A DNA stretch of 64,000 nucleotides from Blastococcus sp. TML/M2B (GCF_016612865.1 NZ_JAENZZ010000002.1:1550001-1614000), one strand, 5' to 3'; positions 30,656 to 39,741 are shown, counted from the stretch's first letter. A program made the numbers and translations. Notes: a model not told the origin generated them from the sequence alone.

Positions 30656-31999
30656 TCAGTCGACGGCGGCGACGACGTCGGCGAGGCTGCGCGCCACCCG
30701 GTCGGCCTGCTCCTGCGTCGGGGCCTCGACCATGACGCGCACGAGCTGCTCGGTGCCCGACGGGCGGAGCAGGACGCGGCCGGCGTCGCCGAGCTCGGCC
30801 TCCACCGCGTTGACCGCCTCGGCGACCGCGTCGCTCTCGGCGACCGCGATCCGGTCGCGCACCGGCACGTTGATCAGCACCTGCGGCAGCTTCTGGACCA
30901 CCCCGGCGAGGGCGGCCAGCGAGGTACCGGTGGCGACCATGCGGGACATCAGCGCCAGCCCGGTGAGCACGCCGTCGCCGGTGGTCGCGTGGTCGAGGAA
31001 GACCAGGTGCCCGCTCTGCTCGCCGCCCAGGCTCAGGCCGCGCTCGCGCAGCGCCTCGAGGACGTAGCGGTCGCCGACGGCGGTGGTCTGCACCGCGATG
31101 CCGGCGTCGCGCATCGCGTGGTGGAACCCGAGGTTGCTCATCACGGTGGCGACGACGGTGTCGCCGGCGAGCGCGCCGCGCTCGTGCAGCGCCAGCGCGC
31201 ACACCGCGAGGATCGCGTCGCCGTCGACGACGTCGCCATCGGCGGTGACGGCCAGGCAGCGGTCGGCGTCGCCGTCGTGGGCGAGGCCGAGGTCGGCGCC
31301 CACGGCCCGGACCCGCTCGATCAGCGGCTCCAGGTGGGTCGAGCCGATGCCGTCGTTGATGTTCCAGCCGTCGGGCTCGCAGCCGATGGCGTGCACCGTG
31401 GCCCCGGCGCGCCGGTAGACCTCGGGGGCGATCGCCGCGGCGGCGCCGTGCGCCCCGTCGACGACGACGGTGAGACCGGTGAGCGGCCGGTCGACGGTCG
31501 ACAGCAGGTGCGTGACGTACTCGTCGGCGGCGGTCGGGAGGGCGCGGACCCGCCCGATGGCGGCGCCGCTGGGCCGCGGGTCGGTGACGCCCCCGGCGGC
31601 GACGGCCCGCTCGATGGCCACCTCGACGGCGTCGGGCAGCTTGTGCCCGCCCCGGCTGAACAGCTTGATGCCGTTGTCGGGCATCGGGTTGTGGCTGGCC
31701 GAGATCATGACGCCGAGATCGGCGCCGGTGGACCCGGTCAGGTGCGCGAGGGCCGGCGTCGGGACGACGCCGGCGAGGAGCACCTCGGCCCCCGCGCTGG
31801 TGAGGCCCGCCACGACGGCGGCCTCCAGCATCTCCCCGCTGGCCCGGGGGTCACGGCCGACGACCGCGACGGGACGCGAGGTCCCGTCGCGGTCGGCGAG
31901 CACGCCTGCGGCGGCACGGGCCACCGACAGCGCCAGCTCCGGCGTGAGGTCGGCGTTGGCACGACCCCGGACGCCGTCGGTCCCGAACAGGCGACCCAC
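30656..31999 (-). CDS. glmM: Phosphoglucosamine mutase
   Basis: The 447-residue enzyme converts glucosamine-6-phosphate to the 1-phosphate, next after GlmS. It begins [11 protein letters not shown], has the phosphoserine loop ISASHNP (Ser102), the metal loop HDGDADRC and the substrate loop GGEQSGH, then [14 protein letters not shown]. The spacing to rpsI is 11 bp, so it is probably the last gene of the rplM-rpsI-glmM transcript. Confidence 0.97.
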   Translation of the reverse strand: MGRLFGTDGVRGRANADLTPELALSVARAAAGVLADRDGTSRPVAVVGRDPRASGEMLEAAVVAGLTSAGAEVLLAGVVPTPALAHLTGSTGADLGVMISASHNPMPDNGIKLFSRGGHKLPDAVEVAIERAVAAGGVTDPRPSGAAIGRVRALPTAADEYVTHLLSTVDRPLTGLTVVVDGAHGAAAAIAPEVYRRAGATVHAIGCEPDGWNINDGIGSTHLEPLIERVRAVGADLGLAHDGDADRCLAVTADGDVVDGDAILAVCALALHERGALAGDTVVATVMSNLGFHHAMRDAGIAVQTTAVGDRYVLEALRERGLSLGGEQSGHLVFLDHATTGDGVLTGLALMSRMVATGTSLAALAGVVQKLPQVLINVPVRDRIAVAESDAVAEAVNAVEAELGDAGRVLLRPSGTEQLVRVMVEAPTQEQADRVARSLADVVAAVD

Positions 32000-32010
32000 G
32001 GACGTACCGG

Positions 32011-32430
32011 TCAGCGCTTGGAGTACTGGGGCGCCTTGCGGGCCTTCTTGAGCCCGTACTTCTTGCGCTCGGTGACGCGGGGGTCACGAGTCAGGAAGCC
32101 GGCCTTCTTGAGGGCGGGACGGTCGTCCGGCTCGACCTCGATCAGCGCGCGGGCGATCGCGAGGCGCAGCGCGCCGGCCTGACCGGAGACACCGCCGCCG
32201 TGCAGCAGGCCGATGACGTCGTACTGCTCGGCCTTCTCGAGGATCACGAACGGCTCACGGATGAGCTGCTGGTGCACCTTGTTCGGGAAGTAGTCCTCGA
32301 TGGTGCGGCCGTTGAGCTTGAACTGGCCGGTGCCGGGCACGAGGCGCACGCGGACGATGGCCTCCTTGCGGCGACCGACGGTCTGGATCGGACGCCCGTC
32401 GGCGTCGGTCACGGTCAGAGCGCTGGTCAC
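32011..32430 (-). CDS. rpsI: 30S ribosomal protein S9
   Basis: The 139-residue small-subunit protein. [20 protein letters not shown] near the start and the basic tail [12 protein letters not shown], which reaches the P-site tRNA, are diagnostic. The GTG start overlaps the rplM stop by 4 nt. Confidence 0.97.
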   Translation of the reverse strand: MTSALTVTDADGRPIQTVGRRKEAIVRVRLVPGTGQFKLNGRTIEDYFPNKVHQQLIREPFVILEKAEQYDVIGLLHGGGVSGQAGALRLAIARALIEVEPDDRPALKKAGFLTRDPRVTERKKYGLKKARKAPQYSKR

Positions 32431-32870
32431 TGGGCCACCTGCTTGATCTCGTAGTTCTGGGGCTGCTGCGCAGCGTGGGGGTGCTCGGGGCCCGCGTAGA
32501 CCTTGAGCTTCTTGAGCATCTGACGGCCCAGGCTGTTGTGCGGGAGCATGCCCTTGACGGCGCGCTCGATGACGCGGTCGGGGTGCGTCTTCAGCTGGTC
32601 GCCGACGTGGATCGTCGTGAGGCCGCCCGGGTGGCCCGAGTGGCGGTAGGCCCGCTTGTCGTCCCGCTTGCTGCCCGTGAGGGCGACCTTCCCGGCGTTG
32701 ATGATGACGACGAAGTCGCCGACGTCGACGTGCGGGGCGTACTGCGGCTTGTGCTTGCCGCGCAGGATCTGCGCGGTCTGGCTGGCCAGTCGGCCGAGCA
32801 CCACATCGGTGGCGTCGATGACGAGCCAGGCCCGGTCGATCTCGCCGGGCTTGGGGGTGTACGTGCGCAC
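32427..32870 (-). CDS. rplM: 50S ribosomal protein L13
   Basis: The 147-residue protein has [16 protein letters not shown] near the start, SGHPGG and the end region [19 protein letters not shown] 32870 ([10 protein letters not shown]) gives the family's standard length. A promoter with a palindrome at its expected transcription start lies about 105 bp upstream. Confidence 0.97.
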   Translation of the reverse strand: MRTYTPKPGEIDRAWLVIDATDVVLGRLASQTAQILRGKHKPQYAPHVDVGDFVVIINAGKVALTGSKRDDKRAYRHSGHPGGLTTIHVGDQLKTHPDRVIERAVKGMLPHNSLGRQMLKKLKVYAGPEHPHAAQQPQNYEIKQVAQ

Positions 32871-32956
32871 GGCGCTCGTGTCCTCCGTCGTTGTCGGGAA
32901 GGCTGGTGGGATCGCCTCACCGAGCACGGGAGACGTTGCGACGCGCGGGCACCAGC

Positions 32957-32985
32957 CGGCTGGCGCGCGCCAGCCGATCACGATA
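32957..32985 (-). promoter_or_regulatory. rplM promoter -10 and 5'-terminal palindrome
   Basis: On the minus strand TATCGT (32985-32980) is followed after 3 nt by the perfect palindrome CGGCTGGCGCGCGCCAGCCG (32976-32957). Transcription starting 6-7 nt after the -10 box would begin inside the left arm, leaving a hairpin at the RNA 5' end. The same TATCGTG(G/A)TC sequence begins the str operon transcript. Confidence 0.5.
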
Positions 32986-33023
32986 CCAGCCGCGCCGACC
33001 CGTCCTCCCGTCGCGGGCGGAGC

Positions 33024-33515
33024 TCAGGCCGGGGTGATCTCGCGCAGCAGCCCGGTGGTCACGTCGTAGACGGTGCCGCGCACCTCGCGGGAGAGCAGGT
33101 AGGGGCTCTCCTGGATGAGCCGGATCGACTCCCGGACGTCCTGGTCGACGTCGGTGAAGGCGCGCGCGGCCCACGGCGGGCGCCGGCCCGTGGCCTTCTC
33201 GACCGCGTCGGCGAAGGAGATGTCGTCGGTGGACTGCAGGCCGCACTCGGTGTGGTGCACCAGCACGATCTCGCGGGTGCCCAGCGCGTGCTGGCTGATC
33301 GTCAGCGACCGGATGACGTCCTCGGTGATGACCCCGCCGGCGTTGCGGATGACGTGCGCGTCACCGACGTCGAGCCCCAGGACGCCGAACAGCGGGATGC
33401 GCGAGTCCATGCACGCGACCACGGCCACCTTGCGGCCCGGGCGCACCGGCTTGCTGCCCGGGAACCTCTCGGCCCACTGCTTGTTCGCCTCGAGCATCTG
33501 GTCGATCTCGGCCAC
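33024..33515 (-). CDS. Beta-carbonic anhydrase
   Basis: The 163-residue enzyme interconverts CO2 and bicarbonate. Zinc ligands and the catalytic dyad are visible: Cys35, Asp37 and Arg39 in ACMDSR, and His88 and Cys91 in HHTECG. GTG 33515 has GAGGAGG 4-5 nt upstream. It is divergent from moeA across 70 bp and upstream of rplM. Confidence 0.92.
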   Translation of the reverse strand: MAEIDQMLEANKQWAERFPGSKPVRPGRKVAVVACMDSRIPLFGVLGLDVGDAHVIRNAGGVITEDVIRSLTISQHALGTREIVLVHHTECGLQSTDDISFADAVEKATGRRPPWAARAFTDVDQDVRESIRLIQESPYLLSREVRGTVYDVTTGLLREITPA

Positions 33516-33585
33516 GCGTCCTCCTCGTCTGGTGATCATGACCCTAACGGCGGCCGCCGGGCGCCGCATCGGCGAGGATGGGCCG

Positions 33586-34788
33586 GTGCGGACGGTCGAG
33601 GAACACCAGGCGGCGGTCACCGCGCTGCTCCCCCTGCTGCCCGAGGAGACCGTGCCGCTGACGGCGGCGCACGGGCGGGTGCTGGCCCGCGACGTCGTCG
33701 CGGCGGTCGCGCTCCCGGGCTTCGACAACTCCGCGATGGACGGCTACGCCGCCCGGTGGGCCGAGGTGGGCGGCGCCGCCCGGCAGGCGGTCCGGCTGCC
33801 GGTCGCCGAGGACATCCCGGCCGGGCGCACCGACGTCGTCCCCCTGGCGCCGGGCACGGTGCACCGGATCATGACCGGCGCGCCGCTCCCCCCGGGGGCC
33901 GACGTCGTCGTGCCGGTGGAGCTGACCGACGCCGGCACCGACGTCGTGGAGATCCGCGACTCCCCCGCCGCCGGCACGCACCTGCGCCGGGCCGGTGAGG
34001 ACATCGCCGCCGGTGACGTAGCGCTCGCAGCCGGGTCCGCCCTCGGCGCCGCGCAGCTGGGGCTGGCTGCCGCCGTCGGCGTCACGGAGCTGCCGGTGCG
34101 CCGGCAGCCGCGGGTGCTCGTCCTCTCCACCGGCAGCGAGCTCGTCGCCCCCGGCGAGCCGCTGGCCCCCGGCCAGATCTACGAGTCCAACTCGCTGCTG
34201 CTCGCCGCGGCGGTCGAGGAGGCCGGCGGCCTGCCCCGCCGGCTGCACTTCGTGCCCGACGACGTCGAGCAGTTCCTGGCCACCGTCCGCGCGGAGCTCG
34301 CGACGGCGGACCTGCTGGTCACCAGCGGCGGGGTCAGCGCCGGCGCCTACGAGGTGGTCAAGGACGCCTTCCGCGCGCTCGGCACCGTCGAGTTCGGCAA
34401 GGTCGCCATGCAGCCCGGGGGCCCGCAGGGCGCCGGCACCGTCGACGGCGTCCCCGTGGTCACGCTGCCCGGCAACCCGGTGAGCGCGTTCGTCTCCTTC
34501 GAGGTGTTCGTCCGCCCCGCGCTGCGCCGCGCGCTCGGGCACACCTCCCCCGACCGGCTGCGCGCGCCCGCGCGGCTGACCGGTCCGCTGCGCTCGCCGG
34601 CCGGCCGCCGGCAGTTCCTGCGCGGGTACGTCGAGGGGGGCGAGGTCTCGCAGGTCGGCGGCCCCGGCTCGCACCTGGTCGCGCACCTGGCGCGGGCCAA
34701 CTGCCTGGTCGTCGTCCCCGAGGACGTCACCGAACTCGCCGCCGGCGCCGAGGTCGACGTCGTGCTGATCGAAGGAGCTCTCCGATGA
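33586..34788 (+). CDS. moeA: Molybdopterin molybdenumtransferase MoeA
   Basis: The 400-residue enzyme inserts molybdate into adenylylated molybdopterin. It shows the FDNSAMDGYA motif, PGTVHRIMTGAPLPPGADVVVPVE, STGSELV and TSGGVSAG of the MoCF-binding domain, and the C-terminal domain with TLPGNPVSAFV. GTG 33586 is the first plausible start. It begins a moeA-moaC-mog operon with overlapping ends. Confidence 0.95.
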   Translation: MRTVEEHQAAVTALLPLLPEETVPLTAAHGRVLARDVVAAVALPGFDNSAMDGYAARWAEVGGAARQAVRLPVAEDIPAGRTDVVPLAPGTVHRIMTGAPLPPGADVVVPVELTDAGTDVVEIRDSPAAGTHLRRAGEDIAAGDVALAAGSALGAAQLGLAAAVGVTELPVRRQPRVLVLSTGSELVAPGEPLAPGQIYESNSLLLAAAVEEAGGLPRRLHFVPDDVEQFLATVRAELATADLLVTSGGVSAGAYEVVKDAFRALGTVEFGKVAMQPGGPQGAGTVDGVPVVTLPGNPVSAFVSFEVFVRPALRRALGHTSPDRLRAPARLTGPLRSPAGRRQFLRGYVEGGEVSQVGGPGSHLVAHLARANCLVVVPEDVTELAAGAEVDVVLIEGALR

Positions 34789-35252
34789 ACCGGTTGACCC
34801 ACGTCGACGAGACCGGCGCCGCCCGCATGGTCGACGTCAGCGCCAAGGCGGTGACCGCCCGCGAGGCGACCGCCGCCGGCCGGGTGCTGGTCGGCCCCGG
34901 GGTCGTCGCCCTGCTCCGCGGCACCGGCGTGCCCAAGGGGGACGCGGTCGCGGTCGCGCGGATCGCCGGGATCGCCGGCGCCAAGCGGACGCCGGACCTC
35001 GTGCCGCTGTGCCACCCGATCGCGCTGCACGGCGTCACCGTCGACCTCGAGGTCACCGACGACGCCGTCGAGATCACCGCGACCGCCCGCACCGCCGACC
35101 GCACCGGCGTCGAGATGGAGGCGCTCACCGCCGTCACCGTCGCCGGGCTGACCATGATCGACATGGTCAAGGCGGTCGACCCGCGGGCGTCGATCACCGA
35201 CGTGCGGCTGCTGCGCAAGTCCGGCGGCAAGAGCGGGGAGTGGACCCGATGA
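34785..35252 (+). CDS. moaC: Cyclic pyranopterin monophosphate synthase MoaC
   Basis: The 155-residue enzyme makes cPMP with MoaA. LTHVDETGAARMVDVSAK, KRTPDLVPLCHPI and the end of TDRTGVEMEALTAV-like sequence are diagnostic. ATG 34785 overlaps the moeA stop (ATGA), with AAGGAG upstream. Confidence 0.96.
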   Translation: MNRLTHVDETGAARMVDVSAKAVTAREATAAGRVLVGPGVVALLRGTGVPKGDAVAVARIAGIAGAKRTPDLVPLCHPIALHGVTVDLEVTDDAVEITATARTADRTGVEMEALTAVTVAGLTMIDMVKAVDPRASITDVRLLRKSGGKSGEWTR

Positions 35253-35737
35253 TGCCCGCGGGCGCCCGCGCGCTCGTGGTGACCGCCTCCAACCGCGCCG
35301 CGGCCGGCGTCTACGAGGACCGCAGCGGGCAGGCCCTCGCCGCGGGCCTGGCCGAGCTGGGCTTCCAGGTGGAGGGCCCCAAGGTGCGGCCCGACGACGC
35401 CGATCAGCTCGAGGACGTGCTCCGCGCCGCCGTCGACGCCGGGATCGAGGTCGTGCTCACCACCGGCGGCACCGGGCTCTCCCCCACCGACGTCACCCCG
35501 GAGGCCACCCGCCGCGTGCTCGAGCGCGAGGCGCCCGGCATCGCCGAGGCGGTCCGGCGGTACGGCGCGGAGAACGGCGTCCCCACGGCGGTGCTCTCCC
35601 GCGGCCTGGCCGGCGTCGCCGGCCGGACGTTGATCGTCAACCTGCCCGGCTCCACCGGCGGCGTGAAGGACGGCCTCGCCGTCCTCGGCCCGCTGCTCCC
35701 CCACGTGGTCAGCCAGCTCCGCGGCGGCGATCACTGA
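35249..35737 (+). CDS. mog: Molybdopterin adenylyltransferase (MogA/MoaB family)
   Basis: The 162-residue protein adenylylates molybdopterin before metal insertion. It has ALVVTASNRAAAGVYEDRSG, TTGGTGLSPTDVTPEAT and NLPGSTGGVKDGL. The ATG overlaps the moaC stop by 4 nt. moaA, moaD and moaE are not in the window. Confidence 0.93.
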   Translation: MMPAGARALVVTASNRAAAGVYEDRSGQALAAGLAELGFQVEGPKVRPDDADQLEDVLRAAVDAGIEVVLTTGGTGLSPTDVTPEATRRVLEREAPGIAEAVRRYGAENGVPTAVLSRGLAGVAGRTLIVNLPGSTGGVKDGLAVLGPLLPHVVSQLRGGDH

Positions 35738-35892
35738 GCACACTGTCGCGCTCCGCGCTCCGACCGCGGCCAAGAGCCGTCCCCGGCCTGCGCTGAGCGC
35801 GTCCGCGTCACCGGCGGAGGAGCCTCCGGCCCCGTCCACCGGCGTCGCCGTCGCAGGCGGCTCTCGTCGTGCGGGTGGGGTGGTCCCGTCGC

Positions 35893-36723
35893 TCAGTCGG
35901 GCAGCTCGATCCGCTCGGTGCGGGTGTAGACGTTGCAGCCGTCGCCGCGGAGGAAGCCGACCAGGGTGATGCCGACCTCGCGGGCCAGCTCCACGGCCAG
36001 GGACGACGGCGCCGAGACCGCCGCGAGCACCGGGATGCCGGCCATCGCCGCCTTCTGGGTGAGCTCGAAGCTGGCCCGCCCGCTCACCATCAGCGCGTGC
36101 CCGGCCAGCGGCAGCCGGCCCTGGCGGACGCCGTCGCCGATCACCTTGTCCACCGCGTTGTGCCGGCCCACGTCCTCCCGCAGCGCCACCAGCCCGCCGT
36201 CGGCGGTGAACAGCCCCGCTGCGTGCAGCCCGCCGGTCTTGTCGAAGACCTCCTGCTCGGCGCGCAGCCGGTCCGGCAGCGCCAGCAGGGTCGCCAGCGG
36301 GAGCCGCACCTCGTCCGCGGCGACGTCGAACGCGGTCTTCGTGCGGATCGCGTCGATGCTCGCCTTGCCGCACACCCCGCACGAGCTGGACGTGTAGAAG
36401 TTCCGCTCCAGGCCGGTGTCCGGGACCGGGACGCCGGGCGCCAGGTCGACGTCCACCACGTTGTAGGTGTTGCGGCCGTCGGCGTCCACCGAGTCGCAGT
36501 ACCGCAGCCCGGCGACGTCGTCCGGACCGCCGATGACGCCCTCGGTGGCCAGGAAGCCGTGCACCAGGTCGAAGTCGTCGCCGGGGGTGCGCATGGTCAC
36601 CGCCAGCGGGGTGCCCGCCAGGCGGATCTCCAGCGGCTCCTCCGCGGCCACGGTGTCCGGTCGGGTGGTGCGCTGCGCGCCGCGGATGCGCAGCACCGGC
36701 GTCCGGCTGGTGACTCGTCCCAC
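35893..36723 (-). CDS. fdhD: Formate dehydrogenase accessory sulfurtransferase FdhD
   Basis: FdhD carries sulfur from a desulfurase to the molybdenum cofactor of formate dehydrogenase. The CGVCGK motif holds the two functional Cys; EEPLEIRLAG, TPGDDFDLVHGFLATEG, REDVGRHNAVDKVIG and VSGRASFELTQKA are conserved. GTG 36723 (276 residues) is favoured because TACCGT lies 7 nt upstream; GTG 36741 is an alternative. The formate dehydrogenase is not in the window. Confidence 0.94.
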   Translation of the reverse strand: MGRVTSRTPVLRIRGAQRTTRPDTVAAEEPLEIRLAGTPLAVTMRTPGDDFDLVHGFLATEGVIGGPDDVAGLRYCDSVDADGRNTYNVVDVDLAPGVPVPDTGLERNFYTSSSCGVCGKASIDAIRTKTAFDVAADEVRLPLATLLALPDRLRAEQEVFDKTGGLHAAGLFTADGGLVALREDVGRHNAVDKVIGDGVRQGRLPLAGHALMVSGRASFELTQKAAMAGIPVLAAVSAPSSLAVELAREVGITLVGFLRGDGCNVYTRTERIELPD

Positions 36724-36730
36724 GGCAGCG

Positions 36731-36752
36731 ACGGTACCCACGCCTCTACGGT
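36731..36752. promoter_or_regulatory. Back-to-back -10 boxes of leaderless fdhD and mobA-like mRNAs
   Basis: On the minus strand TACCGT (36736-36731) ends 7 nt before the fdhD GTG. On the plus strand TACGGT (36747-36752) ends 6 nt before the mobA-like GTG at 36759. The boxes are 10 bp apart, so the two polymerases would compete for the same DNA. Confidence 0.5.
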
Positions 36753-36758
36753 GTCGCC

Positions 36759-37350
36759 GTGGACCAGCCGCCGCCCTACTCCGCCGTGGTCCTCGCCGGC
36801 GGCCGCGCGGCCCGGCTCGGAGGGCTGGCGAAGCCGCAGCTGGAGGTGGGCGGCCGCACGCTGCTGGGCACCGTCCTCGGGGCGGTCGCCGACGCGGAGC
36901 GGCGGGTGGTCGTCGGCCCGCCCCAGCCGGTGCCGGACGACGTCGTCGTCGTGCGCGAGGAACCGCCCGGCGGTGGGCCGGTCGCGGCGCTGCGCGCGGG
37001 CCCTGCCGGCGGTCGGCACCGACGTCGTCGCGCTGCTGGCCGGGGACCTGCCGTTCCTCGACGGCGGGCTCGTCACCGAGCTGCGCCGGGCCCTCGTCGG
37101 CGACGGCGTGCTCGTCGTCGACGACGGCGGTCGCGACCAGTACCTGCTCGGCGTGTGGCGCACCGGTGCCCTCCGAGCGGCGCTGGACGGGCCCGCCGAC
37201 CCGACCTCGCTGCGCCGGCTGCTCGCGCCCCTGCGGGTGGACCGGCTGCGCCCGGTCGTGCCGCCGGGGTCCCCGCCCCCGTGGGTGGACTGCGACACAC
37301 CCGCCGATCTGGCCCGGGCCCGGCAGGTAGCCGCCGAACGCCACGGGTAG
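36759..37350 (+). CDS. mobA: MobA-like nucleotidyltransferase (one apparent frameshift)
   Basis: This is a molybdenum cofactor guanylyltransferase-type protein: SAVVLAGGRAARLGGLAKPQL is the nucleotide loop, VVALLAGDLPFLDGGLV the metal region, and VDCDTPADLARAR the end. The frame breaks near 37001-37003; removing one C from CCC gives ALRAGLPAVGTDVVALL without interruption. A sequence error is likely. The GTG start appears leaderless. It is divergent from fdhD. Confidence 0.85.
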
Positions 37351-37359
37351 GGGCCGGGC

Positions 37360-38022
37360 ATGCGCATCCTCATCGCCGGGGCCCACGGGCAGGTCGCCCG
37401 CCGCCTCGGCCGTCTCCTCTCCGCCCGCGGCGACACCGTCGTGGGCGTCATCCGCAACCCCGACCACGCCGCCGACCTGGAGGCCGACGGCGTGCAGCCG
37501 GCGGTCCTCGACCTCGAGTCCGCGTCGGTCGACGAGCTCGCCACGGTCGCCCGCGACGCCGACGCGGTCGTCTTCGCCGCCGGCGCGGGCCCGGGCAGCG
37601 GCGAGGCGCGCAAGCACACCGTCGACCACGGCGCCGCCGTGCTCCTCGCCGACGCCGCCGAGCGGGCCGGGGTGCGCCGCTACCTCCTGCTCTCCTCCAT
37701 GGGGGTCGAGCGGGCGCGCGAGGGCGCCCCGGAGGGCGTCGACCCGGTCATGGGGGTCTACCTCCAGGCCAAGCTTCGTGCCGAGGAGGCCGTCCTGCCG
37801 CGCGAGGCCCTGGCCACGACCGTCCTGCGCCCCGGCGGCCTCACCGACGACCCCGGCACCCGCCGGGTCACCCTCGGGCACGGCGTGGGCTACGGCAGCG
37901 TCCCCCGGGACGACGTCGCCGCGGTGATGGCCGCGCTGCTCGACGCCGGGCGCGACGGCGCGGTCGTCGAGCTCGTGGGCGGCGACACCCCGGTCGAGGA
38001 GGCCGTCGCCGCCCTGGCCTGA
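37360..38022 (+). CDS. NAD(P)-binding SDR-like protein
   Basis: The 220-residue atypical short-chain dehydrogenase/NmrA-like protein starts RILIAGAHGQVARRLGRLL (the dinucleotide-binding loop GAHGQVA) and has LLLSSMGVERA and YLQAKLRAEE in place of the classical Tyr-x-x-x-Lys region. It may be a redox sensor or epimerase; no substrate can be assigned. It starts 10 bp after the mobA-like gene and is convergent with truA. Confidence 0.8.
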   Translation: MRILIAGAHGQVARRLGRLLSARGDTVVGVIRNPDHAADLEADGVQPAVLDLESASVDELATVARDADAVVFAAGAGPGSGEARKHTVDHGAAVLLADAAERAGVRRYLLLSSMGVERAREGAPEGVDPVMGVYLQAKLRAEEAVLPREALATTVLRPGGLTDDPGTRRVTLGHGVGYGSVPRDDVAAVMAALLDAGRDGAVVELVGGDTPVEEAVAALA

Positions 38023-38023
38023 G

Positions 38024-38806
38024 TCAGGCGCGGCGGGCGCGGGTCAGCAGGGCGCGGTCGGCGAGCATGTCGTCGGGCGGGTAGTCGACGCGGACCAGCG
38101 TCAGCCCGCCCGCCGGCGCCACCGGCACCTCGCTGGCCCGCTCCTCGCGGGCGAGCAGGCCGGCCGGCCAGTCCGGGGCGCGCCGGCCCTCGCCGACCGT
38201 GGTCAGCGCCCCGACCAGGCTGCGCACCATCGAGTGGCAGAACGCGTCGGCCGAGGCCGCGATGGTGATCAGCTCGCCGTCCCGGGCGACGTCGAGGGCC
38301 AGCAGCGTGCGGATCGTCGTCGCGCCCTCGCGCCGGCGGCAGTAGGCGGCGAAGTCGTGCTCGCCCAGCAGCAGCGCCGCGGCCGCCACCATGGCGTCGG
38401 TGTCGAGGGTGCGCGGCCAGGCCACCGTGTCGGCCCGCCGGAGCGGCGACGGGCCCCCGTCGGCGTCGGTCAGCCGGTAGACGTAGTGCCGCCCCAGGGC
38501 GGCGAAGCGGGCGTCGAAGTCCGGGTGCGCCTCGGTCACCGCGCGCACGGCGATGTCGGGAGGCAGCACGCCGCGCAGCCGGCGGACCAGCCGCTCGCGC
38601 TGCTGCTCCCACAGCGCCCGCGGGACGTCGCAGTGCGCCACCTGACCGGTGGCGTGCACGCCGGCGTCCGTGCGCCCGGCCACGGTCAGCGCGACCGGCG
38701 TGCGCAGCACCGTCGACAGCGCCTCCTCCAGGTCGCCCTGCACGGTGCGCTGGGCGGGCTGGCGGGCCCAGCCGTGCAGGGCCGTCCCGTCGTAGCCGAT
38801 GGCCAG
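38024..38806 (-). CDS. truA: tRNA pseudouridine synthase A
   Basis: The enzyme makes pseudouridine at tRNA 38-40. The catalytic Asp is in AGRTDAGVHA. The conserved N-terminus (AIGYDGTALHGWARQP) begins around 38805, but in that frame no ATG, GTG or TTG precedes it; CTG 38806 is the only near-canonical start, and GTG 38743 would remove the conserved region. The upstream terminator hairpin at 38819-38848 is adjacent. A non-standard start or a local sequence error are both possible. Confidence 0.85.
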   Translation of the reverse strand: MAIGYDGTALHGWARQPAQRTVQGDLEEALSTVLRTPVALTVAGRTDAGVHATGQVAHCDVPRALWEQQRERLVRRLRGVLPPDIAVRAVTEAHPDFDARFAALGRHYVYRLTDADGGPSPLRRADTVAWPRTLDTDAMVAAAALLLGEHDFAAYCRRREGATTIRTLLALDVARDGELITIAASADAFCHSMVRSLVGALTTVGEGRRAPDWPAGLLAREERASEVPVAPAGGLTLVRVDYPPDDMLADRALLTRARRA

Positions 38807-38818
38807 ACGGAGACGGAC

Positions 38819-38848
38819 GAGCCCGCCACCGTGGTCGGTGGCGGGCTC
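38819..38848 (-). terminator. Hairpin at the end of the alpha operon
   Basis: GAGCCCGCCACC (38819-38830) and GGTGGCGGGCTC (38837-38848) form a 12-bp stem with a 6-nt loop, 27 nt after the stop of the acidic small gene and immediately before truA. Confidence 0.75.
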
Positions 38849-38875
38849 GTCCGGGTGTTCGGTGTCCAGCGTGCG

Positions 38876-39151
38876 TCAGCGCGGGTCGGGAGCCGACTCG
38901 CCGCCGGGAGCGTGCAGGCTCGCGGTGGCCGCGTCGCCCTGCTCCGCAGCGTTGACCTCGGCGGCCGCCGCGTCGGCGAGCTCCGGGGAGACGTTGTCGC
39001 CCTCGACGACCACGCCGTTCTCAGCGGTCGGCTCGCGGTCGACGTCGCCGTCGTCCTGGCGCTCGCCGTCCGGGAGGTAGACGTCGGAGACGATCTCCTG
39101 GGCCTCGTCGGACCCGGAGGTGCCGCCGTTCACGCCCTCGGAGCTGGTCAC
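38876..39151 (-). CDS. Small acidic protein of unknown function downstream of rplQ
   Basis: The 91-residue product is rich in Asp, Glu, Gly and Ala, with no hydrophobic core and no family I recognise; it is probably disordered. Its GTG start overlaps the rplQ stop by 4 nt (GTGA), so it is co-translated with L17, itself carrying an acidic tail. It could be a recent split from a longer tail or a real accessory protein. Confidence 0.5.
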   Translation of the reverse strand: MTSSEGVNGGTSGSDEAQEIVSDVYLPDGERQDDGDVDREPTAENGVVVEGDNVSPELADAAAAEVNAAEQGDAATASLHAPGGESAPDPR

Positions 39152-39741
39152 TTGGCGCCGTCCGCGGAGACCTCGGCCTCGTCGGGGCTGTCCGCCGAGT
39201 CGGCGCTGTCCGCGCTGTCGGCCGAGTCCGCGCTGTCGGCGCTGTCGGCCGAGTCCGCGGACTCGTCGGCGGCGTCGACCGCGTCAGCGGTGACCTCGCC
39301 GGCGGCGGCAGCGGAGCCGGCACCGGTGGCGAACTGGGTGCCGCGGGCGCGCTCGGCCTCGCCGACGGCCTGCTGGGCCACGGTGAGCGCCTCGACGAGC
39401 TCGATGACGGCCATCGGGGCGTTGTCGCCCTTCCGCGGGCCGACCTTGGTGATGCGGGTGTAGCCACCCGGCCGGTTCGCGAAGCGCGGACCGATCTCGG
39501 CGAAGAGGGTGTGCACGACGTCCTTGTCGCGGATCGTCGTCATCACCTGGCGGCGAGCGTGCAGGTCGCCCCGCTTGGCGAAGGTCACCAGCTTCTCGGC
39601 CAGGGGACGCAGCCGCTTGGCCTTGGCCTCGGTGGTGGTGATCCGCCCGTGCTCGAACAGCGACGTGGCCATGTTGGCCAGCATCAGCCGCTGGTGCGCG
39701 GGGGATCCGCCGAGACGGGGACCCTTGGTGGGGGTGGGCAT
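39148..39741 (-). CDS. rplQ: 50S ribosomal protein L17 with Ser-Ala-Asp repeat tail
   Basis: The first ~120 residues are standard L17 ([60 protein letters not shown]). The protein then continues to 197 residues with an Ala-rich linker and a Ser-Ala-Asp tandem (about residues 158-185), encoded by a 9-bp-like repeat at about 39185-39265. Such acidic tails occur on L17 in some actinobacteria. It follows rpoA by 131 bp. Confidence 0.96.
   Translation of the reverse strand: MPTPTKGPRLGGSPAHQRLMLANMATSLFEHGRITTTEAKAKRLRPLAEKLVTFAKRGDLHARRQVMTTIRDKDVVHTLFAEIGPRFANRPGGYTRITKVGPRKGDNAPMAVIELVEALTVAQQAVGEAERARGTQFATGAGSAAAAGEVTADAVDAADESADSADSADSADSADSADSADSADSPDEAEVSADGAK

Noticed and set aside
39185-39265. 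Short tandem DNA repeat considered as a CRISPR or VNTR element
   Set aside because: It is in frame within rplQ and encodes Ser-Ala-Asp triplets; no repeat-spacer structure exists.
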